Source: Alphaproteobacteria bacterium (GTDB lineage: Bacteria > Pseudomonadota > Alphaproteobacteria > UBA2966). Taken from it: 64,000 nt of DNA. How positions within the stretch are numbered: position 1 is the first letter of the stretch; each line of letters opens with the position of its first letter. The stretch spans positions 1 to 64,000 of the forward strand of contig JABILA010000088.1 of assembly GCA_018654745.1 (NCBI GenBank). Direction: 5' to 3'. A program made the position numbers and the translations under genes. The notes beneath the pieces are model-generated. The model did not search any database. It was given only the letters and a program-made list of their open reading frames with translations, and was not told the DNA's origin. Positions 41,229 to 49,761 of this stretch are shown here, piece by piece.

Positions 41229-42836
41229 ATGACTGAAGAACCTGTAGATGTGCTGATCATTGGCGCGGGCGCCTCGGGTGCCGCAGTGGCGTGGAGTCTT
41301 CTGGACACGCGCATGAAAATCGTTTGCCTTGAACAGGGGGGCGCGACCAATCCTGCCGATTACCCCAGTACAGGTAATGAATGGGAAGCCCGCCGCAGCA
41401 GCGACTTCAGCATCAGCCCCAATCAGCGCAAGCTGAAAACGGATTATCCGATCAACGAAGATGATTCCCCCATCAAAGTCGCTAATTTCAACGGTGTTGG
41501 CGGCAGTACCGTTCTATATGCCGGTCAGTTCCCTCGATTTCATCCTTCGGACTTCAGGATCAAAAGTCTTGATGGTGTCGCTGATGACTGGCCAGTTGAC
41601 TACAAGACGTTAGAGCCCTTTTTTGAGGAAAATGACCGCATGACCGGTGTGGCAGGTCTTGCCGGTGACCCAGCCTATCCGCCTCGCGACGCCAGGCCCA
41701 TGCCCCCGGTTCCGCTGGGCAAAGCTGGCCAGGCGCTGGCATCAGGTTTCAACAAACTGGATTGGCATTGGTGGCCATCTGACGTTGCCATCAATACAGA
41801 AGTTTACGACGGCCGGGATAAATGCATCAATCTGGGGGCCTGCATCAGTGGCTGTGCGCAAGGAGCCAAGGGTAGTGCGGACGTGACCTATTGGCCCCAT
41901 GCCCTGCGCGGTGGCGTTGAGCTCAGAACACATTCACGGGTTCGGGAAATAACCGTCGATGATGACACCGGCATGGCGACCGGTGTCATCTATTACGACG
42001 AGGACGGCGTCGAACAATCCCTCAAGGCCCATATCGTTGTTCTCGCCAGCAATGGCATTGGCACACCTCGTATTCTGCTTAATTCAAAATCAAAATTGTT
42101 CCCGGACGGCCTGGCCAACAGCAGTGGCCTTGTTGGCAAGAATCTTATGTTCCATCCCTATGCGGCGATCCAGGGCATTTTTGATAAACCTTTGGATGGC
42201 TATAAAGGGCCACACAAGGCTGTGCAAAGCCAGGAATTTTACGAGACAGATCCGTCACGAGATTTTGTCAGGGGCTATACCTTCGAAACTTCCCGTGGCA
42301 TGGGACCAGCCGGGACTGCCATGACCGGAATGGGCTATGGCCGCATTCCCTGGGGCCATGGGCACCACAAGGCCTTTCGTGAAATGTTCAACCGGGTAAC
42401 CAGTATTGCGGCCGTTTGTGAAGACCTGCCGGAGGAGCACAATCGGGTCACGCTGGACGATTTGCTCAAGGATTCTGATGGTATCCCGGCACCAAGGATC
42501 AGCTATACCCTCAGCGAGAACAGTCGCAAAATGCTCGACCATGCCGTGGCCCGCGGCACTGAGATGATGACTGCCGCAGGCGCTCGCGAAGTTTTGACAT
42601 TAGCACCCATAAAATATGCTGGCTGGCATCTGATGGGCACAGCGCGCATGGGAACTGATCCGGCGCGTTCGGTGGTCAATGAATGGGGTCGCAGCCATGA
42701 TGTGAAAAACCTCTTCATTGTCGACGGCAGCATTTTCGTCACCAGTGCCGGGGTCAACCCGACCAGCACCCTGCAAGCCCTGGCCCTGTACATCGCTGAT
42801 CAGATGAAACAGCGCCTGGCCAATTTGTTTGACTGA
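41229..42836 (+). CDS. GMC-family FAD oxidoreductase (gluconate 2-dehydrogenase flavoprotein-like)
   Basis: 535 residues. FAD fold DVLIIGAGASGAAVAWSLLD near 8-27; GVGGSTVLYAGQFPRFHPSDF near 90; Cys-rich CINLGACISGCAQGAKGSADVTYWP near 198-223; active-site His in AGWHLMGTARMG near 463 and GVNPTSTLQALALYIAD at the end. This is the layout of the membrane-bound gluconate or fructose dehydrogenase flavoprotein branch. No signal peptide is evident. The next gene encodes the matching small subunit. Likely substrate is a sugar or hydroxy acid alcohol group. Confidence 0.9.
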   Translation: MTEEPVDVLIIGAGASGAAVAWSLLDTRMKIVCLEQGGATNPADYPSTGNEWEARRSSDFSISPNQRKLKTDYPINEDDSPIKVANFNGVGGSTVLYAGQFPRFHPSDFRIKSLDGVADDWPVDYKTLEPFFEENDRMTGVAGLAGDPAYPPRDARPMPPVPLGKAGQALASGFNKLDWHWWPSDVAINTEVYDGRDKCINLGACISGCAQGAKGSADVTYWPHALRGGVELRTHSRVREITVDDDTGMATGVIYYDEDGVEQSLKAHIVVLASNGIGTPRILLNSKSKLFPDGLANSSGLVGKNLMFHPYAAIQGIFDKPLDGYKGPHKAVQSQEFYETDPSRDFVRGYTFETSRGMGPAGTAMTGMGYGRIPWGHGHHKAFREMFNRVTSIAAVCEDLPEEHNRVTLDDLLKDSDGIPAPRISYTLSENSRKMLDHAVARGTEMMTAAGAREVLTLAPIKYAGWHLMGTARMGTDPARSVVNEWGRSHDVKNLFIVDGSIFVTSAGVNPTSTLQALALYIADQMKQRLANLFD

Positions 42837-42845
42837 GGACACAAA

Positions 42846-43334
42846 ATGATGAGCAAATTGAATATCACCTCGCAACTGTCAGACAGCGACATCAGAGATT
42901 TGAAAATTCTGGCTGCCATGATTGTTCCAGCCAGCAAGGACTATGACCTGCCAGGTGCCGACGACCCATTGATTTTTGACGACATTCTGGCGGCTGCAGC
43001 GCCTCACAGTGCCACGATAGCTTCTGCCGTACAGGCTTTGAATACTATCGCGCGTGATTTGCAGGCAACAGGATTTGCTGATCTGGCGGTCGAGCAACAG
43101 GAAACTTCTGCCGATACCTTCCGCAAACATCACGCGGCAGAAGCCGAGTTGCTGGAAGCTCTGACTGTGCAATGTTACTACCGCGATGAACGGGTTAAAA
43201 ACAATCTGGACATGGATACACGCCCACCCTTTCCGGCTGGCTTTGAGCTGGAACAAGGCGACTGGTCCTTGTTGGACAAGGTCCGGGAACGACCGGCTTT
43301 ATATCGCGCGGATTCTGAAACGGGGAAAAACTGA
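42846..43334 (+). CDS. Small subunit, gluconate 2-dehydrogenase subunit 3-like
   Basis: 162 residues, helical, beginning LSDSDIRDLKILAAMIVPASKDYDLPGADDPLIFDDIL, the pattern of the subunit-3 family (aim at an early region rich in IVPxxxxxxLPGA). Members usually carry a Tat signal that exports the flavoprotein; none is visible here, so the complex may be cytosolic or use another signal. Ten bp after the GMC gene, directly adjoining the Ldh-family gene. Confidence 0.72.
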   Translation: MMSKLNITSQLSDSDIRDLKILAAMIVPASKDYDLPGADDPLIFDDILAAAAPHSATIASAVQALNTIARDLQATGFADLAVEQQETSADTFRKHHAAEAELLEALTVQCYYRDERVKNNLDMDTRPPFPAGFELEQGDWSLLDKVRERPALYRADSETGKN

Positions 43335-44405
43335 ATGTTAATATCTGTAGAACGCTTGACCGAACTTGTGGAAACCACATTGCGTCAAGGCACCGGAAAT
43401 GCAGATGGCGCCGCCAAGGTTGCCCGGCACCTGGTAGAGGCCAACCTGATGGGGCACGACAGCCACGGCGTGGGCGTTTCTCCCCTGTATATGGAAAGCG
43501 TAAAGGCTGGTGAATTACACCCGGATGCCAATGCCGAAGTCGTTCAGGAAAAGGGGCCGTTCCTGCAAGTGGACGGGAACCAGGGCTTTGGCCAGGTAGT
43601 TGCCCGTCAAGCCATGGAAATGGCAATCGAAAAGGCGAAACAATCCCACATCGCCGTGCTTTCGTTGCGCAACTGTTTTCATATTGGCCGCATCGGTGCA
43701 TGGGGTACCATGGCAGCCGAAGCCGGATTTATTTCCATTCACTATGTCAATGTACTGTCACCAAATTCGCTCGTCGCACCCTTTGGCGGCAGGGAACCCC
43801 GCTTTACGACCAACCCCTATTGCACAGCCATTCCCGCTACTGATCGCCACCCCATGTTTCTGCTGGATATGGCCACCAGCACCATTGCCCAGGGCAAAAC
43901 ACGTGTCGCCTACAACAAGGGTGTTGAGGTGCCGGAGAACAGCCTGATCGATCACGAAGGCAATCCGACAAACGATCCGGCGGTGATGTTCGAAGAACCC
44001 AAAGGGGCTTTGCGGACCATGGGCCAGCACAAGGGTTTTGGCATGGCCCTGATATGCGACATCCTCGGTGGATCGCTCAGCGGCGGCGGGGCCTATTTAC
44101 CTGACAGGGTGGTCGAATCCCGTGTCGTGAACAACATGTTGGCGATCCTGATTGACCCGAACGTGTTTGGCGGAGCGGATGAATTTTTTGGTGACATCGA
44201 CAATTACACTGATTGGGTAAAATCCTCGCCACCAGCGCCGGGCGTAGATGCCGTCATGTTTCCGGGAGAACCGGAGCGCAAGTCGCGCGCGGACCGCGAG
44301 GCCAACGGTATCCCTGTAGACGACAACACCTGGGAACAGCTTCTTGCCAGTGCCAGAGATGTTGGCATCACAGAAGATGAAATCGAACGAATTATTTCTG
44401 CCTGA
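43335..44405 (+). CDS. Malate/L-lactate (Ldh)-family NAD(P)-dependent dehydrogenase
   Basis: 356 residues of the type-2 malate/L-sulfolactate/ureidoglycolate dehydrogenase family: NLMGHDSHGVGVSPLYM near 37-53 (catalytic His), DGNQGFGQVVARQAMEMAIEKAK near 78-100, NCFHIGRIGAWG near 115, FTTNPYCTAIPATDR near 160, MATSTIAQGKTRVAYNKG near 180 and KGFGMALICDILGG near 235. It oxidises a 2-hydroxyacid or reduces a 2-oxo acid, fitting the operon's oxidoreductase theme. The ATG directly follows the previous stop. Confidence 0.92.
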   Translation: MLISVERLTELVETTLRQGTGNADGAAKVARHLVEANLMGHDSHGVGVSPLYMESVKAGELHPDANAEVVQEKGPFLQVDGNQGFGQVVARQAMEMAIEKAKQSHIAVLSLRNCFHIGRIGAWGTMAAEAGFISIHYVNVLSPNSLVAPFGGREPRFTTNPYCTAIPATDRHPMFLLDMATSTIAQGKTRVAYNKGVEVPENSLIDHEGNPTNDPAVMFEEPKGALRTMGQHKGFGMALICDILGGSLSGGGAYLPDRVVESRVVNNMLAILIDPNVFGGADEFFGDIDNYTDWVKSSPPAPGVDAVMFPGEPERKSRADREANGIPVDDNTWEQLLASARDVGITEDEIERIISA

Positions 44406-44417
44406 CACGAGGACATC

Positions 44418-45404
44418 ATGACCGGAGACAGTTCCAATCGGTTAACGCTGACACCTGAACAGACCGCCTTTTTCAAGGAAAATGGATACCTCGTTCTGAG
44501 GGACGTCCTTGATCGGAACCTGTGCGCCCAGGCACGGGATCGCATGTGGGCGTCCCTGCCAGAAGGCAGCCACCTGAAACGGGATGACCCGGATACCCAT
44601 TACGCCCCCTTTCCGGATCACGAGACCAGTGATGATCCCCTTTATATTCGTCGCAACGAACGTTGGCATCTTCGCGAAGCCAGCACAGAACAGTTCCTGA
44701 TTGATCTGATTTACTGTCCTGATCTTTGTAATGTCGCCGAACAGCTTCTGGGGGAGGGGTTATTGCAGCCACCTGTCCCTGATGGCGAACCCATGGGCAG
44801 TCGCGGGCCCGCATGGCCTGGTGGCCCCACCGACCCTGCCATCGGCGACGGGGTTCGCGGCTTTTACTGGACGTTGCCGGACCGTAGCAAGACAGCCAAT
44901 GTCGACACCGCCCATACGGATGGACACCCCTTTAATCTGGGCGTCATCGGTGTTTTGAACGACGTGCCGGAAGATGGTGGTGCATTTACGGTCTGGCCGG
45001 GATCACACCGGCGACTGTATCCGACTTTTCAATTGCAATATGACCAGCCCCGCATCCCTTACTACGACCATATGCCCAGCCTGAAAGGCATCATCAATCC
45101 ACCTGAATATGACGCTGAATTGAAGGCTATCAAGGAAGACACGCAAGCTGTTGTTTGCCACGGCAAGGAAGGAGACGTTGTGCTCTGGCATCATCGCCTT
45201 GCCCATATGGCCGGGAACAATAATTCAGATGTCATCCGCCAAGTCGTCCTCAACGACTTCAACCGCAAGGACCTGGATACCTGCCGCCTCGACCCACCCC
45301 AGGAAAACATGTGGCACGACTGGTCCGGTGAAGTAAACGACACGGCTGTCAGCTATAGTGTTGAATTCGCCAGGGACCAGGGGATCACGTCAAAAGTCGA
45401 CTAA
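44418..45404 (+). CDS. Phytanoyl-CoA dioxygenase (PhyH) family oxygenase
   Basis: 328 residues. Fe ligands HTDGH near 175 (HxD) and distal His within LWHHRLAHMAGNN near 260; 2-oxoglutarate Arg in VIRQVVLNDFNR. The N-terminal EQTAFFKENGYLVLRDVL is typical. It ends the MarR-regulated plus-strand operon, 12 bp after the Ldh-family gene. Like its relatives it hydroxylates an unidentified small molecule. It is convergent with the serine hydrolase gene, 22 bp away. Confidence 0.87.
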   Translation: MTGDSSNRLTLTPEQTAFFKENGYLVLRDVLDRNLCAQARDRMWASLPEGSHLKRDDPDTHYAPFPDHETSDDPLYIRRNERWHLREASTEQFLIDLIYCPDLCNVAEQLLGEGLLQPPVPDGEPMGSRGPAWPGGPTDPAIGDGVRGFYWTLPDRSKTANVDTAHTDGHPFNLGVIGVLNDVPEDGGAFTVWPGSHRRLYPTFQLQYDQPRIPYYDHMPSLKGIINPPEYDAELKAIKEDTQAVVCHGKEGDVVLWHHRLAHMAGNNNSDVIRQVVLNDFNRKDLDTCRLDPPQENMWHDWSGEVNDTAVSYSVEFARDQGITSKVD

Positions 45405-45426
45405 TTTGATCGGCAAGCCTTTCCAG

Positions 45427-46602
45427 TCAGGCAAGGCAACCATATGCAGCGTTGACCAGGGATTGACCACGTTCATTGAGCAATATGCCGCCCCCTAGTT
45501 TGTTCATGGTGTAGCCCATGGATAAATGGCAATCCGGGTCGGCAAATCCAATGCTGCCACCCATACCGACATGTCCGAACGCACCATCACTGATGACAAC
45601 TGAATGACCATCCGGCAAGTGACTGTTATCCATCCGCAACATAAACCCCTGGCCAAAGCGCGTCGGTATCAAGAGGGTCTGGTCTTCACTGGTTTCCATG
45701 GAAACCAGTCGCATGTCATCAATCCGCGACGGCGATAAAATTTTGTGAGTGCCGTCTGTTCCGCCGTTGGCCAAAGGGCGAAACATCTTTGCCAGACTTC
45801 TGGCGTTAGCAATACCACCGGCCCCACCCAATTGCGCGACGTGGGCTTCGCGGGTATTGGCGTTGAATTTACCAGTGTTCAATAATGCGAGGTGGGGGAT
45901 AGAAGCAGGGTCACTCATGACCCCCAGAATAAAGGCAGTTGGCTGGAAATCCGGACCTGGTACAAAAGGTATAACCGGCGCCACGCGACTTTCGATCTCC
46001 TCGGGCAAACCAATCCAGAAATCAAGTCCCAGAGGACCGGCGATTTCATCCTGGAAGAATTGCCCAAGGGACTTGCCGGAGGCCCGCCGCACCAGCTCTC
46101 CCACGGTCCAGCCAAAAGAAATCATGTGATAGCCATTCTTTTCACCCGGCTCCCACCACAGCTCTTCTTTTTCCAGGAGATCGATAACGTTATCCCAGTC
46201 GTAAAGAGCACCTTTGGGCAAAGGCGCTCGCCAGGCCGGAAGTCCCAGGGAATGGTTCAACGCCATTCTGACGGTCGCCTTCTCTTTCCCGCCACCGGTA
46301 AATCCAGGCCAGACATCACAAATCAAACCATCCAGTTCCAGCTCTCCGCGATCAATCAGGATTTGTGCGCACAAGGCTGTCGCAGCCTTGGTGCAGGAAT
46401 ATACGATGGAAACCGTATCTTCGTTCCAGGCGTCACCTGATTCAACGTCACACACGCCGCCCCACAAATCGACAACGGTTTCACCATCTTTGGTAACACA
46501 GACACTGGCACCAACCTCGCCGCGTTCAGTAAAATTTTGTTCAAAGACTTCGGCGACTGTTTGAAAAGCAGGGTCACAATGACCGTGGATTGAGGTGTTC
46601 AT
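45427..46602 (-). CDS. Serine hydrolase of the beta-lactamase (class C/EstB) family
   Basis: 391 residues. Catalytic SxxK in VYSCTKAATALCAQIL near 69-84, a Tyr in GYHMISFGWTVGELVRR near 160, and a late HVGMGGSIGF near 345 replacing the KTG box, as in EstB-type esterases. No signal peptide, so it is an esterase or lactonase candidate, not a periplasmic beta-lactamase. A small candidate gene ends 16 bp upstream on the same strand. Confidence 0.88.
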   Translation of the reverse strand: MNTSIHGHCDPAFQTVAEVFEQNFTERGEVGASVCVTKDGETVVDLWGGVCDVESGDAWNEDTVSIVYSCTKAATALCAQILIDRGELELDGLICDVWPGFTGGGKEKATVRMALNHSLGLPAWRAPLPKGALYDWDNVIDLLEKEELWWEPGEKNGYHMISFGWTVGELVRRASGKSLGQFFQDEIAGPLGLDFWIGLPEEIESRVAPVIPFVPGPDFQPTAFILGVMSDPASIPHLALLNTGKFNANTREAHVAQLGGAGGIANARSLAKMFRPLANGGTDGTHKILSPSRIDDMRLVSMETSEDQTLLIPTRFGQGFMLRMDNSHLPDGHSVVISDGAFGHVGMGGSIGFADPDCHLSMGYTMNKLGGGILLNERGQSLVNAAYGCLA

Positions 46603-46618
46603 TCAGCGGATGCTTTCA

Positions 46619-46804
46619 TTAACGAGGGGACGTTTCAAGTTTTGCATGTCCTGGTTCTGATGTCTTCATTGGCATACTCAGGAACCACTCGTTTTCACGA
46701 TAGATCGGTTCGATCCAGCAATTCGATATGCGGTACCAACGCTGATGCTCCGGGAGCCAGCAGGACATATTGCCGCAGCGCTGCATGAACCGCTTACATT
46801 TCAC
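46619..46804 (-). CDS. Small hypothetical protein upstream of the serine hydrolase
   Basis: 61 residues starting at GTG (46804) with AAGGA 6 nt upstream and ending 16 bp before the hydrolase ATG. It contains four cysteines, an unusual number of Trp and Tyr residues (WLPEHQRWYRISNCWIEPIY) and no membrane segment. I do not recognise a family. The ribosome site and spacing support translation, but the short length leaves chance open. Confidence 0.4.
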   Translation of the reverse strand: MKCKRFMQRCGNMSCWLPEHQRWYRISNCWIEPIYRENEWFLSMPMKTSEPGHAKLETSPR

Positions 46805-46922
46805 AGTTTTTCCTTGTTATTATTCGATAGTTATTTGAGTCGTGTGGTCTCCTGTACCCATTTGACTTTCCACCGGGAAGGTCGAGCAGCAATACGATCC
46901 CGTATTATCAAGCAGGTATGAC

Positions 46923-47699
46923 ATGGATATTGCGACCTTCCTCGGATTGTTTTTTGGCCTGGCGGTCATTGTTGCCGCTATATTTACCGGCTCAGACATC
47001 TGGGTCTTCCTTAATATTCCAGGATTTTTGATCGTTATCGCCGGTACGATGGCCGCGACCTTGATCCGGTATCCCATGTCCGGCGTTCTTGGTGCATTCA
47101 TGTTGGGCATCAGGGCTGCCTTTACCGGCAGCAAGGACAGCAAACCCCAGGACTTGATCGATCTGTCTATTGAAACCGCAAAAATAGCCCGCAAAAAAGG
47201 TTTTCTCGCGTTGGCTGAAATTCCGATCGACGACCCGTTTCTGGCACGCGGAATTCGATTGTGCGTTGACGGCTACGGCTATGAAGTTATCCAGACCACG
47301 CTTACCAAGGACATGAACAACAGTATCGAGCGCCATGAAGAAGGCGAGCGCATATTCAGGGCCATTGGCGAATCTGCACCGGCTTTTGGCATGATCGGCA
47401 CTCTCGTTGGCCTCGTGCAAATGCTGGCAAGCCTGGATGATCCCAAGACAATTGGGCCAGCCATGGCAGTTGCACTGCTGACAACGTTATACGGCGCCGT
47501 GATCGCTAATCTGATTGCCCTGCCGATTGCTGACAAACTGGAAAACAAGATTGAGGTAGAACACACCAACAAGTCACTGATCATTGATGCCGTCCTGGGT
47601 ATTCACAAAGGACAAAATACAAGTGAACTCGGCGAAATTCTGGACACCTATTTACCAGACAGTATTCGCGCCCAGGAACTGGAAGATGAGGACGACTAG
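46923..47699 (+). CDS. motA: Flagellar motor stator protein MotA/PomA
   Basis: 258 residues with four membrane helices (about 2-22, 30-50, 148-170 and 180-200). MotA features: FLNIPGFLIVIAGTMAATLI near 30, RHEEGERIFRAIGESAPAFGMIGTLVGLVQML near 140-165, and GPAMAVALLTTLYGAVIANLIALPIADKLE near 180. Shape and spacing resemble PomA (Na-driven) more than enteric MotA. Forms the stator with MotB encoded 3 bp downstream. No other flagellar gene is in the window. Confidence 0.94.
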   Translation: MDIATFLGLFFGLAVIVAAIFTGSDIWVFLNIPGFLIVIAGTMAATLIRYPMSGVLGAFMLGIRAAFTGSKDSKPQDLIDLSIETAKIARKKGFLALAEIPIDDPFLARGIRLCVDGYGYEVIQTTLTKDMNNSIERHEEGERIFRAIGESAPAFGMIGTLVGLVQMLASLDDPKTIGPAMAVALLTTLYGAVIANLIALPIADKLENKIEVEHTNKSLIIDAVLGIHKGQNTSELGEILDTYLPDSIRAQELEDEDD

Positions 47700-47702
47700 A
47701 CT

Positions 47703-48482
47703 ATGGCTGGCAAGAAGAAAAAAGCCGCCGGGGCCCCGACCTGGATGGTAACTTTTGCAGACATGATGGCGCTGTTGCTGTGTCTGTTTGTCCTCTTGCT
47801 GTCATTTTCAGAAATGGACGTTGCCAAGTTCAAGATCATGGCTGGCGAAATGGAACAGGCTTTTGGCCTCGCCCTGAAATCAAAGCTGACGGGTATGGTC
47901 GAATTCAGGGGATCACCTGAACGCAGAGCATTCAAGGATGCGCGCATGCAGCAGCCGGAAGAATTTGTTCCCCTGGTCGTACCCCCATCCCTGGAAAGGG
48001 CGGAAGAATACAATGTGACCAACCCGGAATATTCTGTTGAGGAGGCATTGGCTGCGGACCTGAGCGAATCCCTTTCCGATGAGATAAATGAAGGCAGCCT
48101 GATGCTTGAGCGCGTGGACGGAGAGGTCGTCATCCGCTTTCCTGGTCACGTCGTATATCCCTCCGGCAGTGACACTATCTTGCCGTCTACACTGGAGATT
48201 CTTGACCGCGTAGCCAAGGCCCTGTCGGAAACAAATGGCCAGTTGGTGGTTTCCGGTCACACGGATGATGTGCCTATTTCAACAGGTCGATATCGTTCGA
48301 ACTGGGACCTTTCATCCGCCAGAGCTGCATCCGTCGTGCATTTTCTGCTGAGAAACAAATTGATTGATCCCGGTCGGATTTCAGCAACGGGTTACGCGGA
48401 CAGTCGTCCGTTGGTGCCAAACGATTCAGCAGAGAACAGATCAAAAAACCGACGCGTCGAAATTTCGATACGCGCAAGATAG
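47703..48482 (+). CDS. motB: Flagellar motor stator protein MotB/PomB
   Basis: 259 residues. One N-terminal membrane helix, APTWMVTFADMMALLLCLFVLLLSFS (about 9-34), holding the ion-binding Asp, then a linker and an OmpA-like peptidoglycan-binding domain with VSGHTDDVPI near 180 and NWDLSSARAASVVHFLL, ending NRSKNRRVEISIRAR. A normal length for the family. The helix pattern WMVTFADMMALLL with Cys following suits PomB-like stators. Directly follows motA. Confidence 0.94.
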   Translation: MAGKKKKAAGAPTWMVTFADMMALLLCLFVLLLSFSEMDVAKFKIMAGEMEQAFGLALKSKLTGMVEFRGSPERRAFKDARMQQPEEFVPLVVPPSLERAEEYNVTNPEYSVEEALAADLSESLSDEINEGSLMLERVDGEVVIRFPGHVVYPSGSDTILPSTLEILDRVAKALSETNGQLVVSGHTDDVPISTGRYRSNWDLSSARAASVVHFLLRNKLIDPGRISATGYADSRPLVPNDSAENRSKNRRVEISIRAR

Positions 48483-48613
48483 GTTTTCGCTGACCCCGCA
48501 TGTGAAAAAATGCCAAACCCGACAATCCGGCGTTTCAACACCGATCCAGTTTGGATATGATTGCCGCAGGCCTGAGCTGTAATCAGGTAATATTGCTTCC
48601 CGGAGATCTGTAA

Positions 48614-49744
48614 ATGAGCCAGAAATTTCGAGCCGCTGTGCTGCGCCAACCCGGCTTGTCCCAAGCCTATGCAGACAGCAAGCCCTTGCAGATCGAGGAA
48701 GTATCAGTCGATGCGCCGCACGAAGGTGAAGTTCTGGTTCGGATCGCGGCCGCGAGCCTTTGTCGTTCGGATCTTTCCGTCGTAACCGGTGTTCGGGCCT
48801 GGCCGCTACCTATTATTCCAGGGCATGAAGCCAGTGGCATTGTTGAAGAAGTCGGCGCCGGTGTGAATTCTGTCAAACCGGGAGATCATGTCGTCCTGGT
48901 GTTTCAGCCATCTTGCGGGGCGTGCCCAGACTGCGTTTCTGGACAAGCCCACCTTTGCGGCCCTGGACTGCAAGCCAACCGCAGTGGGGGATTGCTGGCC
49001 GGGGGCACGCGGTTACGACAAGGTGAAGTCGATATTCACCATCATATGGGACTGTCGGCCTTCGCAGAATTTGCTGTTGTTTCAGAACATTCTGTTGTGC
49101 CCCTGCCAAAAGATTTGCCGCTTGATGTCGCTGCATTGTTTGGGTGTGCTGTCATGTGCGGAGCTGGTACAGTACTGAATACGGGCAATGTACGACCGGG
49201 TGACACCGTGACAATTGTAGGTGCCGGTGGCGTTGGCAGCAGTGCAATCCTGGGTGCAAAGCTGGCCGGTGCCAAGCAGATCATCGTTGCGGACAAGGAT
49301 CCGCGCAGATTGGAGTTTGCCAAGAAAATCGGTGCAACTGACATTGTCCAGGAAGGTCCAGACCCGGCCCTCGGGTCAATACTGGAACTCAGCCACGGAG
49401 GCACCGACTTTGCTTTCGAGACGGCTGGAACACTTGGGGCGTTCGAGACGGCCTACGGCGCAGTTCGGCGTGGTGGCACCGTTGTATCCGTCGGCCTGGT
49501 GAGCCCCGAGACGCCATTTTCACTGGATGTGGCGAGCCTGGTGACGAGCGCCAAAACAGTCAAAGGCAGTTACGTCGGCAGTTGCAATCCGACAGTTCAT
49601 ATTCCGAAATATGTTGACCTTTTCCAATCCGGCCAGTTCCCTGTAGATCAACTGATCAGTCATCATCTACCGCTGGATGATATCAACACGGCTTTGGACC
49701 GGATGGCGGACAATGAAGCCGTCCGGCAAATCATAACACCTTGA
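48614..49744 (+). CDS. Zinc-dependent alcohol dehydrogenase (MDR family)
   Basis: 376 residues. Catalytic zinc site CRSDLSVVTG near 50 and GHEASGIVEEVG near 74; structural zinc cluster CGACPDCVSGQAHLC near 100-114; NAD site TVTIVGAGGVGSSAILGAKLAGAKQIIVADKD near 200-232. Class-III-like layout. A GGAG site 8 nt before the ATG. It starts the plus-strand quaternary-amine operon and could oxidise an alcohol or aldehyde intermediate such as a choline-type compound (inference). Confidence 0.9.
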   Translation: MSQKFRAAVLRQPGLSQAYADSKPLQIEEVSVDAPHEGEVLVRIAAASLCRSDLSVVTGVRAWPLPIIPGHEASGIVEEVGAGVNSVKPGDHVVLVFQPSCGACPDCVSGQAHLCGPGLQANRSGGLLAGGTRLRQGEVDIHHHMGLSAFAEFAVVSEHSVVPLPKDLPLDVAALFGCAVMCGAGTVLNTGNVRPGDTVTIVGAGGVGSSAILGAKLAGAKQIIVADKDPRRLEFAKKIGATDIVQEGPDPALGSILELSHGGTDFAFETAGTLGAFETAYGAVRRGGTVVSVGLVSPETPFSLDVASLVTSAKTVKGSYVGSCNPTVHIPKYVDLFQSGQFPVDQLISHHLPLDDINTALDRMADNEAVRQIITP

Positions 49745-49761
49745 ACCAGGGGTCCCTGAAC

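Noticed and set aside
45427-46602. Antibiotic-resistance beta-lactamase
   Set aside because: No signal peptide and no KTG box; the pattern fits EstB-type esterases.
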